From: Alligator mississippiensis
Lineage: Eukaryota > Chordata > Crocodylia > Alligatoridae
Direction of reading: 5' to 3'
Assembly: GCF_030867095.1 (NCBI RefSeq)
Contig: NC_081827.1
Span: forward strand, 217,313,810-217,377,809
Length of the DNA stretch: 64,000 nucleotides
Shown here: positions 11,500 through 24,206 of the stretch, one piece after another
How positions within the stretch are numbered: position 1 is the first letter of the stretch
Layout: every line of letters starts with the position of its first letter
Notes under the pieces: generated by a model
The model's database searches: none
The model's input: only the letters and a program-made list of their open reading frames with translations
Told to the model about the DNA's origin: nothing
Made by a program: the position numbers and the translations under genes

Positions 11500-14150
11500 T
11501 GTGGACACTATATATGAAAGTAAGCCCAAAGCTAAAAAATGCTATGACCTAAACTGCTGAAACTTAATTAGAGCCACACCATCTTAGTTTTTTGTTGGTT
11601 TGTTTTCCCTTACAATTATTAACCGTCTTTAATAAAGTTGTGATGCATATCTTGTACGTACATCAAGTTATGTATCCTGCTGTGCCAACTCAGTGCTATA
11701 ATAATTCATCTTTATGCATGCATGATGTGCATCATGGTATTTATGTGATGATGATTAAGAAACTTCCAAACCTTGCATGTACATAGGCTGCTGGCATTTA
11801 AAAAAGGGACATAATCTTCAGGGACATTTTCTTCAAAACACAGAAGAAAATTGTTTTCAAAAGACTTAATTGTGTATCATTTAGGAAACAAATTGCTAGC
11901 ATATCTTCCAAAAGATGTAAACATTTTAATTTATTAAAGAGCAATAAAAGGAACTGGGAAGACTCCAAAATGCATAGAGAACTTCCAAATTAGACCCATG
12001 CATACAAAATTCCTATAGCTCCACTGTATCCATGTCACAGTTGAAAAAAATAAATGGAATTGTAACATGATTTTTATCAAAATGTGATTAACCTTTTATT
12101 GAAATCCATTACAGTGTTGAATTTTGTGCATTATCCTTGCTGAAGTTGGTTTTGATTTAAACACACACACACACACACACACACTCACGTCAAGCCTGTT
12201 AGTCCTAAAATTAGACCTATATAGCAGTTTTGTTCTACTTGGCTGCAACGTCCTTCTACTCAGTCCCTACACTGTGCTCTTGTGAGCCAGCAGGGTAATG
12301 CAATATGCATGAATACTGTTCTCACAAATCAAGATTCTTGAATGTTTCAACAGCAGGCTATCATATGACACAGATACAAAAAATGGAAAGGAATAACATG
12401 ATAATCATGAGTATATGAAGAAACTCATTGTCTTTGGTTTTGCTGATCCTTGAGGATTCAACAAAAAAGCTAGATATAAACAATGTTGCAGCCCCTGTTT
12501 TCAAAATTGAGATAATACAGAGCAGAAGAATTGTAAATACACATGATACAAATATCATTCATATTTAGAAAATAAAGGCAGAAAACAGACTGGATATCAA
12601 ATGTTCTCCCATGGTTGACTACAGAATAACTATCGTGAACAAAACTATGCTAGCTTAAACATATCCTGTGGGAGGAAAATAATTTGTTAAAATAAGTTAC
12701 AAGTACCATTAAAAATGCTTCAAGTGACATTCATTTATTAGCTTTAAGAGGAACAAGGACAATAATATGTAGCTAGTTCACTAGTATTTTGTCTACATGT
12801 AAACTAGCAAGAGTAAGAGCATGCTAAATTCATTTGTAAGGGATATATTTAAAACAGCCAGAGCTACAATGTATACCTGCTTTATGACTGTATTTAATAA
12901 TGGCACCTCTCTCTCCAGTCCTCTCTTTGCAACACCATGAATGGTTGCTGTGGAAATAATGATGCCATTAGCCCAGAATTCAGGCTATAGACAGTATTTG
13001 GAAACCTGAAGAAGCCCAGCCCCCCTTCACTTCTAATTTCTAGTGTTTCAATGTACTTCCAGGATGGAAGTTCTCCCCACATCAATCTTTATCTTTTAAT
13101 CCCATCACTACCACCTACCCAGCTGCATTTCCACCCACCCTGCCTCAAAAGCTGTAATGTTTGTCCAAACTAGCGTGCATTGCTGCAGATAGTAAAATGA
13201 TTCTACCTTCTGTCACCCAACACAGGGTTTTTTCTCTATAGCATTAATAATTAGTCACAGGTCTATTATTCATTCTTTGAACTCCTAAAATGAGATAACT
13301 GATAGGTCTATATCCTTAGCAACAGCATATAATATGGAGACCTGTATTTTGCTCAGCTGCATTATCATATGTTCTGCTTCTGCCTGCAAATTGATTTTTG
13401 TTGTTAAAGAATGTGTGTCAACAATCAGCTTCAACAAGCTATTTCACACCAGAAACATACCAGTTAATATTTAGAACATTTCTTAAATCCCCAGCTATTT
13501 CAAAACTTTATATTTAGCAATATCATTAGCTTGGTTCACTGGATTATTTCTGCAGGAAAGCACTTGTCTCTCTAAGTTAGAAATGAGCCAAAGCCCAGAG
13601 CACCGAAGGAACTGTCTTTACTGTATTGATTGCTCCTAATTTTTTCCCAATTTTGCTTTAAATAATATCTTTAGTATTTGCCAGTCTCTCATGCACAAAT
13701 CAATCTAAACATATTTAGGCTTCTTATCATGTAATATGCTAGAGTCTGCATACATAAATGCTGGTTTTCATTTGAAAAAACCATATTCACTATGTTTTTT
13801 TTAAATAAGCCCTTTCTCATATAAGGAGCACTGAAGAGGCAGTTTAATTATTTAAAGCAATCAAAAATATTTTTAGTAGGTAGTCACTATTGTCTGAGAT
13901 CTGAAACTGAGAGTCTGTTCAATTGCAGTTTGTCAGAACATGCAGATAAATGGCAGAGAGTTGTGGGGATGGATTTCAGTGACAGGCCACAATGAAATAG
14001 AGAAAGGATACCAAAAGTCATCTTACTAATGAATCCTGAAGACTTGCTTCATTCTCCCCTTCCTGCAAAGAAGAGAGAGTGTCTATTAACAGGGACCTAC
14101 TGAAATCACAATTTCACGAAATCCAGCATTGCCTGAGAAATAAAAGAAAA
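11500..14150. other. AT-rich non-coding stretch
   Basis: No gene seen. It contains an (AC)n microsatellite at 12160-12184. The remaining frames are short and featureless. Confidence 0.6.
12160..12184. repeat. (AC)n microsatellite
   Basis: About 12 AC units following TTTGATTTAA. A potentially polymorphic dinucleotide repeat. Confidence 0.95.
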
Positions 14151-14243
14151 CTTTCGTAGATTTCATAGACATTAGGGCCGGAAGGGACCTAGGAAGATCA
14201 CTGAGTCCAGCCCCCTGCCCCAGGGGCAGGAAGTCAGCAGGGA

Positions 14244-15909
14244 TCATAGGATCCCAGCAAGATAAACATACAGATGTCTCTTGAAGGTGTTCAAAGTAGG
14301 TGATTGAACCACCTCTGGCAGCAGTCTATTCCAAACCTTGGGGACTCTGACAGTAAAGAAGTTATTCCTTGTATCCAGCCTGAAATGGTCATGGAGGAGT
14401 TTGCGACCATTTGACCTTGACATCCCTTGGGACGCTCTGGTGAACAGACGTTCCCCCAGATCCTGGTGAGCACCCCTGATAAACTTATAGGTGGCCACCA
14501 GATCATCCCTGAGCCTGCACTTTTCCAGGCTGAAGAGTCCTATGGCTCTCAGCCTCTCATCATAAGTTCTGTTTTCCTGACCTGTAATCATGCATGTAGC
14601 TCTCCTCTGCACTCTCTCAAGCTTCTCCACATCCTTTTTGAACTGTGGAGTCCAAAACTGGACGCACTACTCCAGCTGCGGCCTCACCAAGGCTGAGTAC
14701 AAGGGGAGAATGATGTCCTGGGATTTGCTTGAGAAGCATCTATGGATGCAAGCCAGCATTTTGCTCACTTTACTAGCTACAGCATCACACTGAAGGCTCA
14801 TGTTCATCTTGTGGCCAATCATGACCCCCAAGTCCCTTTCCCCCATAGTGCTAGCCAGTGTAGCACTGCCGAGTCTATAAACATGCTGCGGGTTTTTCTT
14901 CCCAAGGTGGAGAACATTGAGAACCATCAGGTTCTCGTCCACCCATTTCCTGAGCCTGTCATGGTCAGCCTGGATCACCCCCCTGTCCTCAGGTGTGGAC
15001 GCTTTACCCCAGAGTTTGGTGTCGTCGGCGAACATAGCCAGTCCACTTCTGATACCAATGTCCACATTATTAATGACAATGTTGAATAGTGTAGGCCCAA
15101 GGACAGAGCCTTGAGGGACCCCACTGGTCACAGCGCACCACGACGACTAACTTCCATCAACCACCACCCTCTGAGTCCTACCATGAATCCAATTCCCCAG
15201 CCAGTGGAGTGTGGTGAGGCCAAGGCTGCAGTTAGCCAGTTTTGCTAAGAGGTGATCATGGGATACCAGGTCGAAGGCTTTTTTAAAGTCAAGATATATG
15301 ACATCAATCTCTTCTCCCTTGTCCAGGTAATAGGTCACCTAGTTGTAAAAGGAAATAAGATTGGTCAAGCAAGACCTACCCAGAACAAACCCATGTTGGC
15401 TATCCCGCAGGATGTTGCCATTGGCTAGTCTGCTAAGAATGGCCTCTTTGATAATCTTTTTCTAAGACCTTCCCTGGGATAGAAGTCAAGCTGATGGGCC
15501 TGTAGTTTGCCGGATCCACTTTCCTCCCTTTCTTGAAGATAGGCACCACATTGGCCTTCTTCCAATCTTCGGGAACTTTACCAGAGCAGCAGGAGCTCTC
15601 AAGGATCCATACCAGGGGCTGAGCTATGATGCAGGTCAACTCCTTGAGTACTCTGGGGTGTAAATTGTCAGGGCCGGCTGACTTGATGGTGTCCAGTCTC
15701 TCAAAGTGTTCCTTCACAAGGTCAGCACTGATGGAGGTCAAGGAACCTCCATGTCCCGTAATGGGCAGGGGCATCCCGTGGTACTGGTTAAAGACTGACG
15801 CAAAATACCCATTTAGCAAGTTGGCTTTTTCCTGGGCGTCGGTTGTCAGTTGTCCCATCTGGTTTAGCACAGTTCCAATGTTGCCCTTGCTTTTCCTCTG
15901 GCTCCCCAC
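14244..15909 (-). pseudogene. CR1 ORF2 reverse-transcriptase remnant
   Basis: Four open pieces in sequence cover the domain. 15909-15433 has the pre-RT region, KSAGPDNLHPRVLKEL and NVVPIFKKGRK. 15338-15147 has DVIYLDFKKAFD, which carries the first catalytic Asp. 15131-14667 has GVPQGSVLGP and FADDTKLWG, the catalytic Asp pair near 15030. 14630-14244 is the C-terminal thumb-like region with ERVQRRATCM and LFSLEKCRLRDD. Catalytic residues are still readable, but frameshifts and stops separate the blocks, so it is non-functional. Confidence 0.9.
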
Positions 15910-16234
15910 ATACCTAAAAAAGAACTTTTTATTGTCTTTGATGCTTGTAGGTAGTTGGAATTCCGTTGCAGCCTTGGCTTTCCTGGTTCACTCCCTGCAG
16001 GTCCAGACCAGTGCAGAATATTCCTCCTTGGAGGTGGATCCCATCCTCCATCCTCTGTAGGTCTGTCTTTTTAGATGCAGGAGGTCCACTAGATCCCTGG
16101 AGAGCCAAGGGGGCTGCTGTGCCCTTTTGCTGCCTTTCCTCCAAGATGGAATAAACTTTGCTTGTGCATCTAAGATTGCTCCTTTGAGGAGCAATCACTC
16201 ATCCTGAACTCCCCTCCCTTTGGGCTGTGGCCCT

Positions 16235-16965
16235 TTAGGGCCTCACTGACAAGCCTCCTGAGCTTGTCAAAGTCAGCTTTCCTGAAGTCGATAATTTCTG
16301 TATTCCTGACTTGCCAGCTTTACGGCAGATGGTGAAGGTGATCAGCTCATGGTCACTGTCACCCAGCTTCCCTTCAATTGTTAGGTCACTAATTAGGTCA
16401 TCCCCCATTGCCAAAACCAGGTCAAGCAGGGTTTTACCTCTTGTCGGCCCATAGACTTCTTTCGTCAGATAGAGCTCATCCACGCATGAGAGAAAGCTTT
16501 GTGACCGCTCAGATTTGGCCAAGCGCTCTTCCCATGAGATGTTTGGGTAGATGAAGTCTCCCATGACAACCATGCACTGGGAGTGTACGGCCTCAGCCTA
16601 TTCCCTGGTGAACTCCTGGTCAAGCTCCTGATCCTAGGCAGGAGGTCTGTATTAGACTTCCACCATTGTCCCCTGTGCCATGTTCCCCATGGATTTTAAA
16701 CCAGAGGGTCTCCAGTTTTCCACCCTGGGCGCCAATGTTGGCTTGCAGGGACACGTAGCTTTCCTTGACATAGAGAGCTACACCCCCGTCCCTTTTGTCC
16801 CCTTGATCTCTCCTGTACAGGGTATTGCTGTCTATACCTGTGGCCCAATCATAGGTGGAGTCCTACCAGGTCTCCATTATCCCGATGACATCATAATTAT
16901 TTGTGTTAAGCAGGAGGACAAGTTCCTCCTCTTTATTCCCCAAGCTCCTGGCATTTGTGTGCAGG
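16235..16965 (-). pseudogene. CR1 ORF2 endonuclease-domain remnant
   Basis: The start of the apurinic-like endonuclease is visible near 16955-16905 as NARSLGNKEEEL, followed by DVIGIMETW. The C-terminal half lies in the open piece 16573-16235, with GDFIYPNISWEE, FLSCVDELYLTKEV, GKTLLDLVL and SDHELITFTI. These match the block order of the CR1 endonuclease, which nicks target DNA to prime reverse transcription. An in-frame stop directly after METW and at least one frame change separate the pieces. Confidence 0.85.
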
Positions 16966-16999
16966 CACACAAGTGTCCCTTTGGGGGCCCTTGTCTTGC

Positions 17000-18049
17000 C
17001 TACAGATTGTTCCAGGGCTGGGGCAGGGGTGGGCTCCCTTAAGTGCCTTGGCCTGCTGGCTTTGCAAGGGTTGCTCAGTGGGCCAGCAGTAGCAGTAGTC
17101 TCCCTGTCCCCGGGCAGGCTTAGTTTAAAACCTGGTGGAGCAGTCTGGCTGAGAAAAGCCTCCTCCCCAGCGGAGAGAGGTGGAGGCCATCTCTTCCCAG
17201 CAGCTCACTGCCTGTCTCACCAAAGAGCGGACTGTGGTCATGGAAGCCAAAGCCTTCCCGATGACACCAGCACCACAGTCTTTGGTTCACTACCTCGATC
17301 CTCCTCTCTCTCCTCAGCCCATAGCCCGAAACTGGGAGGATTGATTAAAACACCACCTGCACTCCCAGCCCCTTAAGCCCCACTCCCAAATCCCTATACC
17401 ACTTCATGACCTGGCTGGGATTGCTCTGAGCCATGTCATTCATGCCCACATGGATAAGGAGCATAGGGTAGTGGTCAGTGGGCTGGAGGATCTCAGAGAT
17501 CTTCTCCGCAATGTCTCAGATTCAGGCTCCTGGGAAACAGCAGACTTCACAGGCTAGGGGGTCCGGGCGGCAGATTGCCCCCTCAGTCCCCCTCAGGATG
17601 GAATCTCCCAAGACAAACACTTTGCATTTTGTCTTGGGGAGAGTGGAGGCGGTAGATACAGTTGAGCCTATGTTGCCTGCAGGAGCTGGCAGCTTGGCAG
17701 GCTTTACTGGGGCTGCAAGAGGTTCATACCTGTTGCAAAGCTCCAATGAGGTGGGGACCTTGGTGCGGCAGGCCTCAGGGCCCTTGACCACCTTGGTCCA
17801 ACCCCTTGGCTGGACAGCATGGGAGGTCCTTGAGTCCTCCTTTGTCCTGGAAGGCAACCATGGTCTACCCTCCACCTCCCGGGGGAGAAAGGCCTGGCAG
17901 TAGAACTCTATCTCCCACTCACCATCCCTGATGGTACGCAGTCTCTGGACTGTGGCCTGGAGTTCCTCCAGCTGGCATGCCAGAGACCCCAAAAGGGAAC
18001 AGACCTCACAAGGGGTGAGGGGTGTGGGCCACTGAGGCCTCTCAGCCAA
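17000..18049 (-). pseudogene. CR1 ORF1 (esterase-type) remnant
   Basis: The first open piece (18049-17522, starting MAERPQ) has an N-terminal Cys-containing, leucine-rich segment that could form a coiled coil. It then reaches VLGDSILRGTE near 17610, the GDSL-like serine block of the CR1 ORF1 esterase domain. Further blocks follow in other frames: HVGMNDM near 17433-17454 and RDGLHLSPLGRR near 17165-17200, corresponding to the later esterase blocks. CR1 ORF1 proteins are thought to bind RNA or membranes and assist retrotransposition. Here the frame is broken after residue 175, so no product is expected. Confidence 0.8.
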
Positions 18050-18110
18050 TCAGAGGCATGGGGGGGTACCATGCTTTGTTACATCTCAGCTCTGTGTTCT
18101 CGGGCAACCC

Positions 18111-18500
18111 TGGCACAGGATGCAGTCTGTCTGACTCACCCCCCCTCCCTCCCCTCCTCTACATAAATGAAACTGATTAAGATGCAGTGAGAGACACAGC
18201 TAAGACCCTCCAGATAAGGGTGACAAGAGTGAAACAACTGCCCTAGGTCTCATTTGCATCTGAGATGGAACCAGATGACCATTCATTTACATGAGAGATG
18301 GAGAACAGAAAGCCTGAAGCAGAGACTGCAGTGAATTCTGGGACCAGAGCAGCAGGGGAGCACTGTATGATGGGGAATCTGTGCTCCAAATGTTAATCAA
18401 CCCATGTTCACACACACCCAGCTCAGCATTTTTCAGACCAGTTCTAACCTGGCTTTACAAAGGACTTCCCCCCCCCCCCCGACACACACACACACACCTC
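18111..18500. other. unassigned repeat-like segment
   Basis: Sequence between the CR1 5' side and the LTR-like fossil. It has a C run and (AC)n at 18470-18497. It may be the CR1 5' end or the outer part of the following fossil. I cannot decide by eye. Confidence 0.4.
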
Positions 18501-19149
18501 TAAGTTTAATAGGCATCTCGGGCCGTACATTCCCCAGTCCCACTATGGGAGACCTATTTAAACTTGATTGACTAAAACTCGGTTGCTGGCTTAGGGAATG
18601 CTGAGGCAAGAGACCGAGTCAGAGTGGGTATGGGCGACATTTGAACAATGGTTAAGGGTTCATCACAGCATCCAGCCCGTTGGAGCCCTAATCACAGGTG
18701 TTGTCATACTTTTCCCGAGACAACTGGTGGGAGTCCTCTCCACAAAAGGTTATGAACACCCCAATAATTGCTTTAAGTCTGTTAAAAGACTATAGTAAGA
18801 TCTGGAAAAGTCATGCTAAGCTGAGGCTTGTGCACAACAAGTAAAAATCCAAAATCCTGATGCTGCAAGCTATCTATTGTTTCTGAAGAAACCATGAGAT
18901 ATCCCATCAGTATATCTGCCATCCATAGGAACTTCAAGCTGGCTCCCAAGTATTTGGTTACTCCCTAATCTTAGGTGTTTCCTGATTATCAATCAGTTTC
19001 TTGAGATGTTCCAAACCAGATAACCCCTTGTCAATAGAAAAGACAATGATTTACACAATTAAGGATGCTTCGAAGCAGCTGAACTGAGGGTATAAAAATC
19101 TGTAAAAAGTGTGTGCACTTCAAGAAGAAGAAGAGAGAGGTGCTGAAGA

Positions 19150-19405
<256 letters not shown>

Positions 19406-20430
19406 AGAAGAAAAACTCCTGTGCTGACACCATCCCCTGTTGTTCTTGGGACGCTGGAAGAACAGATCATCTCTCTTCAAGGACTGTGCCTGTCAGCTCT
19501 GCAGCCTGAGTACCTTGGACTGGTGAGATCCCAGCTCTCTTTTCACTCTAGGCATAAACTTCTGAACCTGAACTGTATCAGTTAAGCTTGAGCTAAGTTT
19601 CCCCAAATACTTAGTGAAACCAGGGTAGTATTGTAATTGTTTGTGTTTGTTTTTCTTTCGTATGTCTATTACTATTGGTACCATTATATATTTCATATAC
19701 TTAGCAATAAATAACTTTTATAGTCAAACTGGTAGTAACTGGGTATATTTTTCCTTCTCTGCTTCTCTTTCCTCCTGTGCTCTGCAGCAATGCTTCTTTT
19801 ACCTAAGCTAAAGATCCTTGCGAAGCCCAAAAATATTGTGGGGTCTGCTCATCAAGAGGCCAAAGATTGGGACGTGCTGAGTTTGAAACACATAAGGGGA
19901 TCAGCTTGTACAGGCTGATTGACCCAGTTTGGCTCAGACGTGCCCTTATGAACTGAATGCTGGCCCATGAGGGTATCAGCTGGACACCCAGCTGCATTCA
20001 GAGGGATTCTGTTTACTTGTGTGCTTGTGTCTGACTGCAGTTTATTGTTGCTCTGATGAACTGATTCTTGGCATATGAGGGTGTCAGCCTGTCCATGCTG
20101 ATCAACCCGGCCGAGTCAGGCGTGTCACATTAATTTGTGTGTGTTTGTGTGTATGACTGATTTGGTGACTGGAGGAACCCAGCCCCATTGAGATTGAGTC
20201 CTGCAAGATAGCTCCATTGGGGGTGAGGGCTTGCAGAAGGGAGAGATACAGCTCCATATAGTAACACAAGCAGCACACTGACAGAATCACCAAGACCCTA
20301 GAAACTATCCCTAATAAATGAGCACACCCCAAAGTAATGGGCAAAGCTGGTAACAGCTCGGCCCATGAAATGGCTGCTGGGTCCCTCAATCTGCCTGTAA
20401 AATTGGCAGGTAGACACTACGAATTAAGTA

Positions 20431-20930
20431 GATTCCTACATATCAAGGGAGACCTCAGTCCATAGAAACTTCAGCTTTCCCTTTCCCTTACACACAAGAA
20501 GGTATAATGTTCATTTACTTCTAGAAGTTGACCTTTTTATCCCTTATCTGCAAGAGATGCAGTACAAATGGGAATTTCAGTTTTTTTAACCCACACTACT
20601 TAAGGTTTCAAGAAAGTTAAAATCACTAAGACATCTGCCTATTTAGCACAGGGGGAAAAAATCCTTTCTGCCCTTGCAACAGACTAGTTGGATCCTCAGC
20701 ATCTTAGAAACATAGCCAATATTGAAGGAAAGGAAAAAGGGAAAGTGGTATGTATAGCAAGATGTCCCCTGAACACTCAGGAAGGTTTTAAGTGTATGAG
20801 GAAGTATGGGGGAGAGAAGGAATTAAAATCACCTGGGCTCCACACTTCTTCTACTGGCAAAACAATGGGAGGCAGGAAAGCCTATCCCTATATAATATCC
20901 CAGCATATCATATCCTATGTCAAATTAGAG
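20431..20930. other. unique non-coding stretch
   Basis: No gene or repeat recognised between the LTR-like fossil and the MITE at 20931. Confidence 0.55.
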
Positions 20931-21109
20931 CAGGGGTGAGCAAAATGAGGCCTGGGGGCTGGATGCAGCCCACCAGGTCATTCTATCCAGCCTGCGGGGC
21001 CCCTAAAAAATTTAGAAAATTAATATTTATCTGCCCTGGGCAGACAGCCCTCAATGGCTTGCCAAAACTCAGTAAGTGGCCCTCTGCCCAAAATAATTGC
21101 CCACTGCTG
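20931..21109. mobile_element. hAT MITE (179 bp)
   Basis: The left end is CAGGGGTGAGCAAAATGAGG and the right end ATAATTGCCCACTGCTG. The tips form the short imperfect inverted repeat CAG.GGTG.GCAA, and the element is flanked by an exact 8-bp duplication, AATTAGAG (20923-20930 and 21110-21117). No coding capacity. A related right end occurs near 56370-56432. Confidence 0.85.
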
Positions 21110-21239
21110 AATTAGAGGCAGAACCAAAGAGATAATGGCCTAAATTCCTTTATGGTTTTCATGACACTAAGACAACCTTTACATTACGCCCTTACCTCTT
21201 ACCTCATTTGCAATGTGCAGTATTAAAGGTCCAAGTGAT

Positions 21240-21332
21240 GGCTCATTCTGATGCCTGTTAAGTGATCCCTGAGGTCTGCCCAAAGCAAGGAGTTGGACTC
21301 GATGACCTAATAGGTCCCTTCCAACCCTAGAA
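21240..21332 (+). mobile_element. CR1 LINE 3' tail fragment
   Basis: GGAGTTGGACTCGATGACCT followed by AATAGGTCCCTTCCAACCCTAG matches the CR1 terminal segment seen at 45.96-46.01 kb. Only the last about 90 bases are present, and they are diverged from the other copies. Confidence 0.8.
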
Positions 21333-21541
21333 ATCTGCATTGATATATTATGGAGGGAGAACGAGGCATTTCTCCAGCTTTCTACCCCAGCAGTGGAAAC
21401 AATATCTTCCTTCCATCAGAGAGCCTTTTGTTGTCAAGAATAAATTAAACTACCAAGCCCCAGGAAAACATCATTTTCATAATTGTGCCTGTGGCCTGGC
21501 AATGAAGAGAGGAAAGAAGAAAGGAATTAAGGGATGATGCT

Positions 21542-22120
21542 TGTGGGGGCCAAGGGGGGTCCAGGAAAGGGTCGCCTGGGTTGTGACCACAAACCCGGCA
21601 TGTACAGATGGGTACTTTTGACCGCTGGAGTAGAATTAGGCACAAACGCATACTGGTTCAAACAAAGATGGCTTTACTTACACTGTCGAGATGTACAGCG
21701 TAGGAAGAAAGTTAACTTCAAACTTCAGTTACAGTTTAACCAAGGAGCTCTGATTCGACGAGATATCTTTAATACGAGCATGCAGAACACGGGGGTATGT
21801 CGGGGTCAGTCGGTGATGGGGAGTTGTCAGCGGTTGATCAGTCCGCCACGTTAACTCCGAGATGGGTGCAGAGTTCTCCAACTTGGGCGGAAACTGCTCC
21901 AACCTTTTATACGGCTAGCAAGCCAATTACTAGTCGCCACGTAGGAATAATTTAGAACCGGCCAATAGTAACGTGTGAATTTGCATATGAGTGGCGGGAA
22001 CCTTTCCACGCTGGGGTTCTCCACCGTGCTGAGAAATTCCCTCATACAAAATCTCACCGTGCCTTGTGCTAGAAAGTTCCACTGTGCTGAGGCACTCAAC
22101 CACTAAGCTCTGATCTGACA
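21542..22120 (-). repeat. 3' LTR of the 21.5-24.8 kb element
   Basis: 579 bases matching the 5' LTR throughout. On the minus strand it is preceded by the purine run AAGGGGGCA at about 22121-22129, which fits a polypurine tract priming plus-strand synthesis. Confidence 0.9.
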
Positions 22121-23010
22121 TGCCCCCTTGCCGATGGCACAGCTGGAAATTTAAGCACATGCACGTCGTGTAAATCGTCGCTCCTCTCGGGGGGTTCATG
22201 AGGTAGCTGGCTATATACAAAAACATACAATGAAAAAAGTTCGTCCTCAACGGATCGAATCAAATAATAACCAATACAAACACAAACACACTTAAGTACA
22301 TTGGTTACAAAAAGTTCAATCACGAGGAATTCGATAGGTGTCATGGCGAAGTCAGGCTTCTGCGTCTTCTCCACTTCTCTCTCTCGGTCCGCCTCTGACA
22401 CGTATCTCGAGCCTTGGACAAAACACTGCAAAGAAAGAATTCTTTGAACAGTTAATTAACTTATACTACAATATCTACATGAAGCCACGCGCAAAACAGA
22501 ACAGCCAATCAGATTTTTTCTCGCAGCTTCCCACTTTCTCCAAAGCACACGATACAGGTGCTCAGACACGACTCGGCTCTGGACAACTCTCACACACTCG
22601 CAGATGCACCGTCACGGATGACAATCCATGCACAGACACTGCTTGGTCTTGTCCGTGCTTAGTGAGATGAGGACGTCCCGGAGTCATCATCTGACTCCCT
22701 TGGATACTGGAAACCTAGTTCATAGGCCAGTTGCCATTGGCCCGCGTCTCCCAGGATTCGCAGCTGCTGCTTCGTGAGCCTGGAATGATGCAGGAGGAAT
22801 CCAAACATGATCCTCTCCTCTGGCGTTCTTTGCGGCGGTTGCCATGTTCGCTCCAAGTTGCTAGAGGTTCCCGTGTCCGACTTCATGAGGGCCTGTAACC
22901 TCGGGAGCTGTTGCAAAAGATTACTCGCAGGTTGGCCAGCCAGTGGGTTGAGGAGGATTCGAAGGATGGTGGCGTTTCTTCCTCCATAAACTTCAACACA
23001 GGCTTCTACG

Positions 23011-24138
23011 TTATTGAAAGTCACCAGAACAGTTCCCAGGCCACGGTCCTCGCTGCTGGGGCGGTGTCAGTCCCAACGCGTGCGCTCGGGAGTTCCAGGA
23101 ACAATATGAACTTCCTATTATCGCCAGTAGAATCTGTTCGGCACTGACCCTCGATGGATGGCTGTCGTGCCACACGTGGCATTTGTGATTGACCTGGCCC
23201 ACGACAAGCACTGGAAGTGGAATGGGCCAATGAACATTGCACGTCACTAGGTCTATGTCGGTGGCATACCCTCCACTCCACGAGGCTTGTCGGGTTAGAA
23301 AACTAGCCTCTGTCGCTGCAGAACAAGCTGCTGTCAGAGCTGTTGCTGCATCTGGTAGGAGGGGCGGATGTAACCCTCCACTCGATGCCCCCTCCCCGTG
23401 GTAAGGAGGCAGGGCTGCCAGGAGCGACGTCACCTCGGTGGGCGGGGTTGCTGGGCGGATTCCCGCTGATTCTCCCGAAGCTCTGCCCTTCTCTTCCGGG
23501 TTCTCCGGGCAGCTCACTCCTTCCTCGACGCCATCTTGGAGTGGCGTCGACTTGGGGCTTTTCTCTACTGCTGCTTCTTTAGCCGCCTGACCGGCTGTGA
23601 GCAGCTGGGCCTCCAAATCTGCATTCTTCCGCAGCAAAGTTGTTACGGCGCGGAACAGTACACTCAACATTCTCCCCTCGTCCGTGGCACGTTCCTCCGC
23701 CTCTAGACCTTCGCGAAGCTCAGAAAGAACCTCGCGGCCCTTCAACCCAAACGCTAGGGATGGGGGACTGAACCAGTCAGTCGGCATCAGTTCTCCACCC
23801 TCCCGCACGAGTTGCGTACAGCGGGCAAACTCCTGGCTGAGGGTCGGGCTCACTTCGCTCGGCTTGAATCTGGCAAAGGATGCGGTGCCCCCTTCCTCCC
23901 GGGGCTTAAACAAGACCCGCTCACTGTTCATCACACACCCGAACGCTCCGGGGTGTAGATGTGCTTCCCATTCTTCTGAATCTTCTTCTTCCCCCTTCAG
24001 CGAAAGGTAGCTGCTGACACACCTTTCACTTATTCTGCCTGCCTGATGATAGGCGATGTGGGTGCCTAGTTCTGCAGCGTCCGACACGTGGTGTCTCCAA
24101 CTATGCCAGGGGCAGCCTCTAACTAATTCTGACTCCAT
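23011..24138 (-). other. gag-like reading frame of the LTR element (fossil)
   Basis: A long open frame on the element's sense strand. It is formally open from 24315 inside the LTR, but the first methionine after the primer-binding site region that suits a gag start is MESELVRG at 24138, giving about 375 residues. It is acidic in the middle (GEEEDSEEWE). It has a heptad-rich helical stretch (LSELREGLEAEERATDEG to LRKNADLEAQLL) that could form a coiled coil, and a proline/serine-rich later part. I recognise no major homology region and no Cys-His knuckle, so gag is inferred from position only. A second short frame continues the internal region at 23024-22659. Confidence 0.4.
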
Positions 24139-24187
24139 CAGGTCTTCCCCAAACCCCAATCCTGATCCTGTCCCCAATCTTGATCCT

Positions 24188-24206
24188 GATCCTGTTCGTG
24201 ACACCA
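24188..24206 (-). promoter_or_regulatory. putative primer-binding site
   Basis: Directly after the 5' LTR on the minus strand the sequence is TGGTGTCACGAACAGGATC. The TGG complements a tRNA CCA end, and the remainder resembles the PBS of elements primed by a leucine tRNA (about 14 of 19 positions by my comparison). The position is strong evidence; the tRNA identity is an inference. Confidence 0.6.

Larger units (their letters stand above)
14153..18110 (-). mobile_element. nearly full-length CR1 LINE
   Basis: On the minus strand this about 4-kb copy reads, in order, ORF1, the ORF2 endonuclease, a linker, the reverse transcriptase, a C-terminal domain and a 3' tail. The tail at 14153-14230 carries the CR1-type end, with TTTCATAGA-like octamer repeats and the GGAAGGGACC...GAGTCCAGCCCC segment. 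The 5' limit is approximate: ORF1 begins at 18049 and the GC-rich CR1-like sequence fades near 18.1 kb. Full-length CR1 is about 4.5 kb, so little is missing. Both ORFs are interrupted many times, so the copy is dead. It shares its tail subtype with the fragment at 51941-52560. Confidence 0.9.

Noticed and set aside
12160-12184. CRISPR-like or other phased repeat arrays among the simple repeats
   Set aside because: All short repeats here are mono-, di- or tetranucleotide microsatellites without spacers. The sequence is vertebrate.
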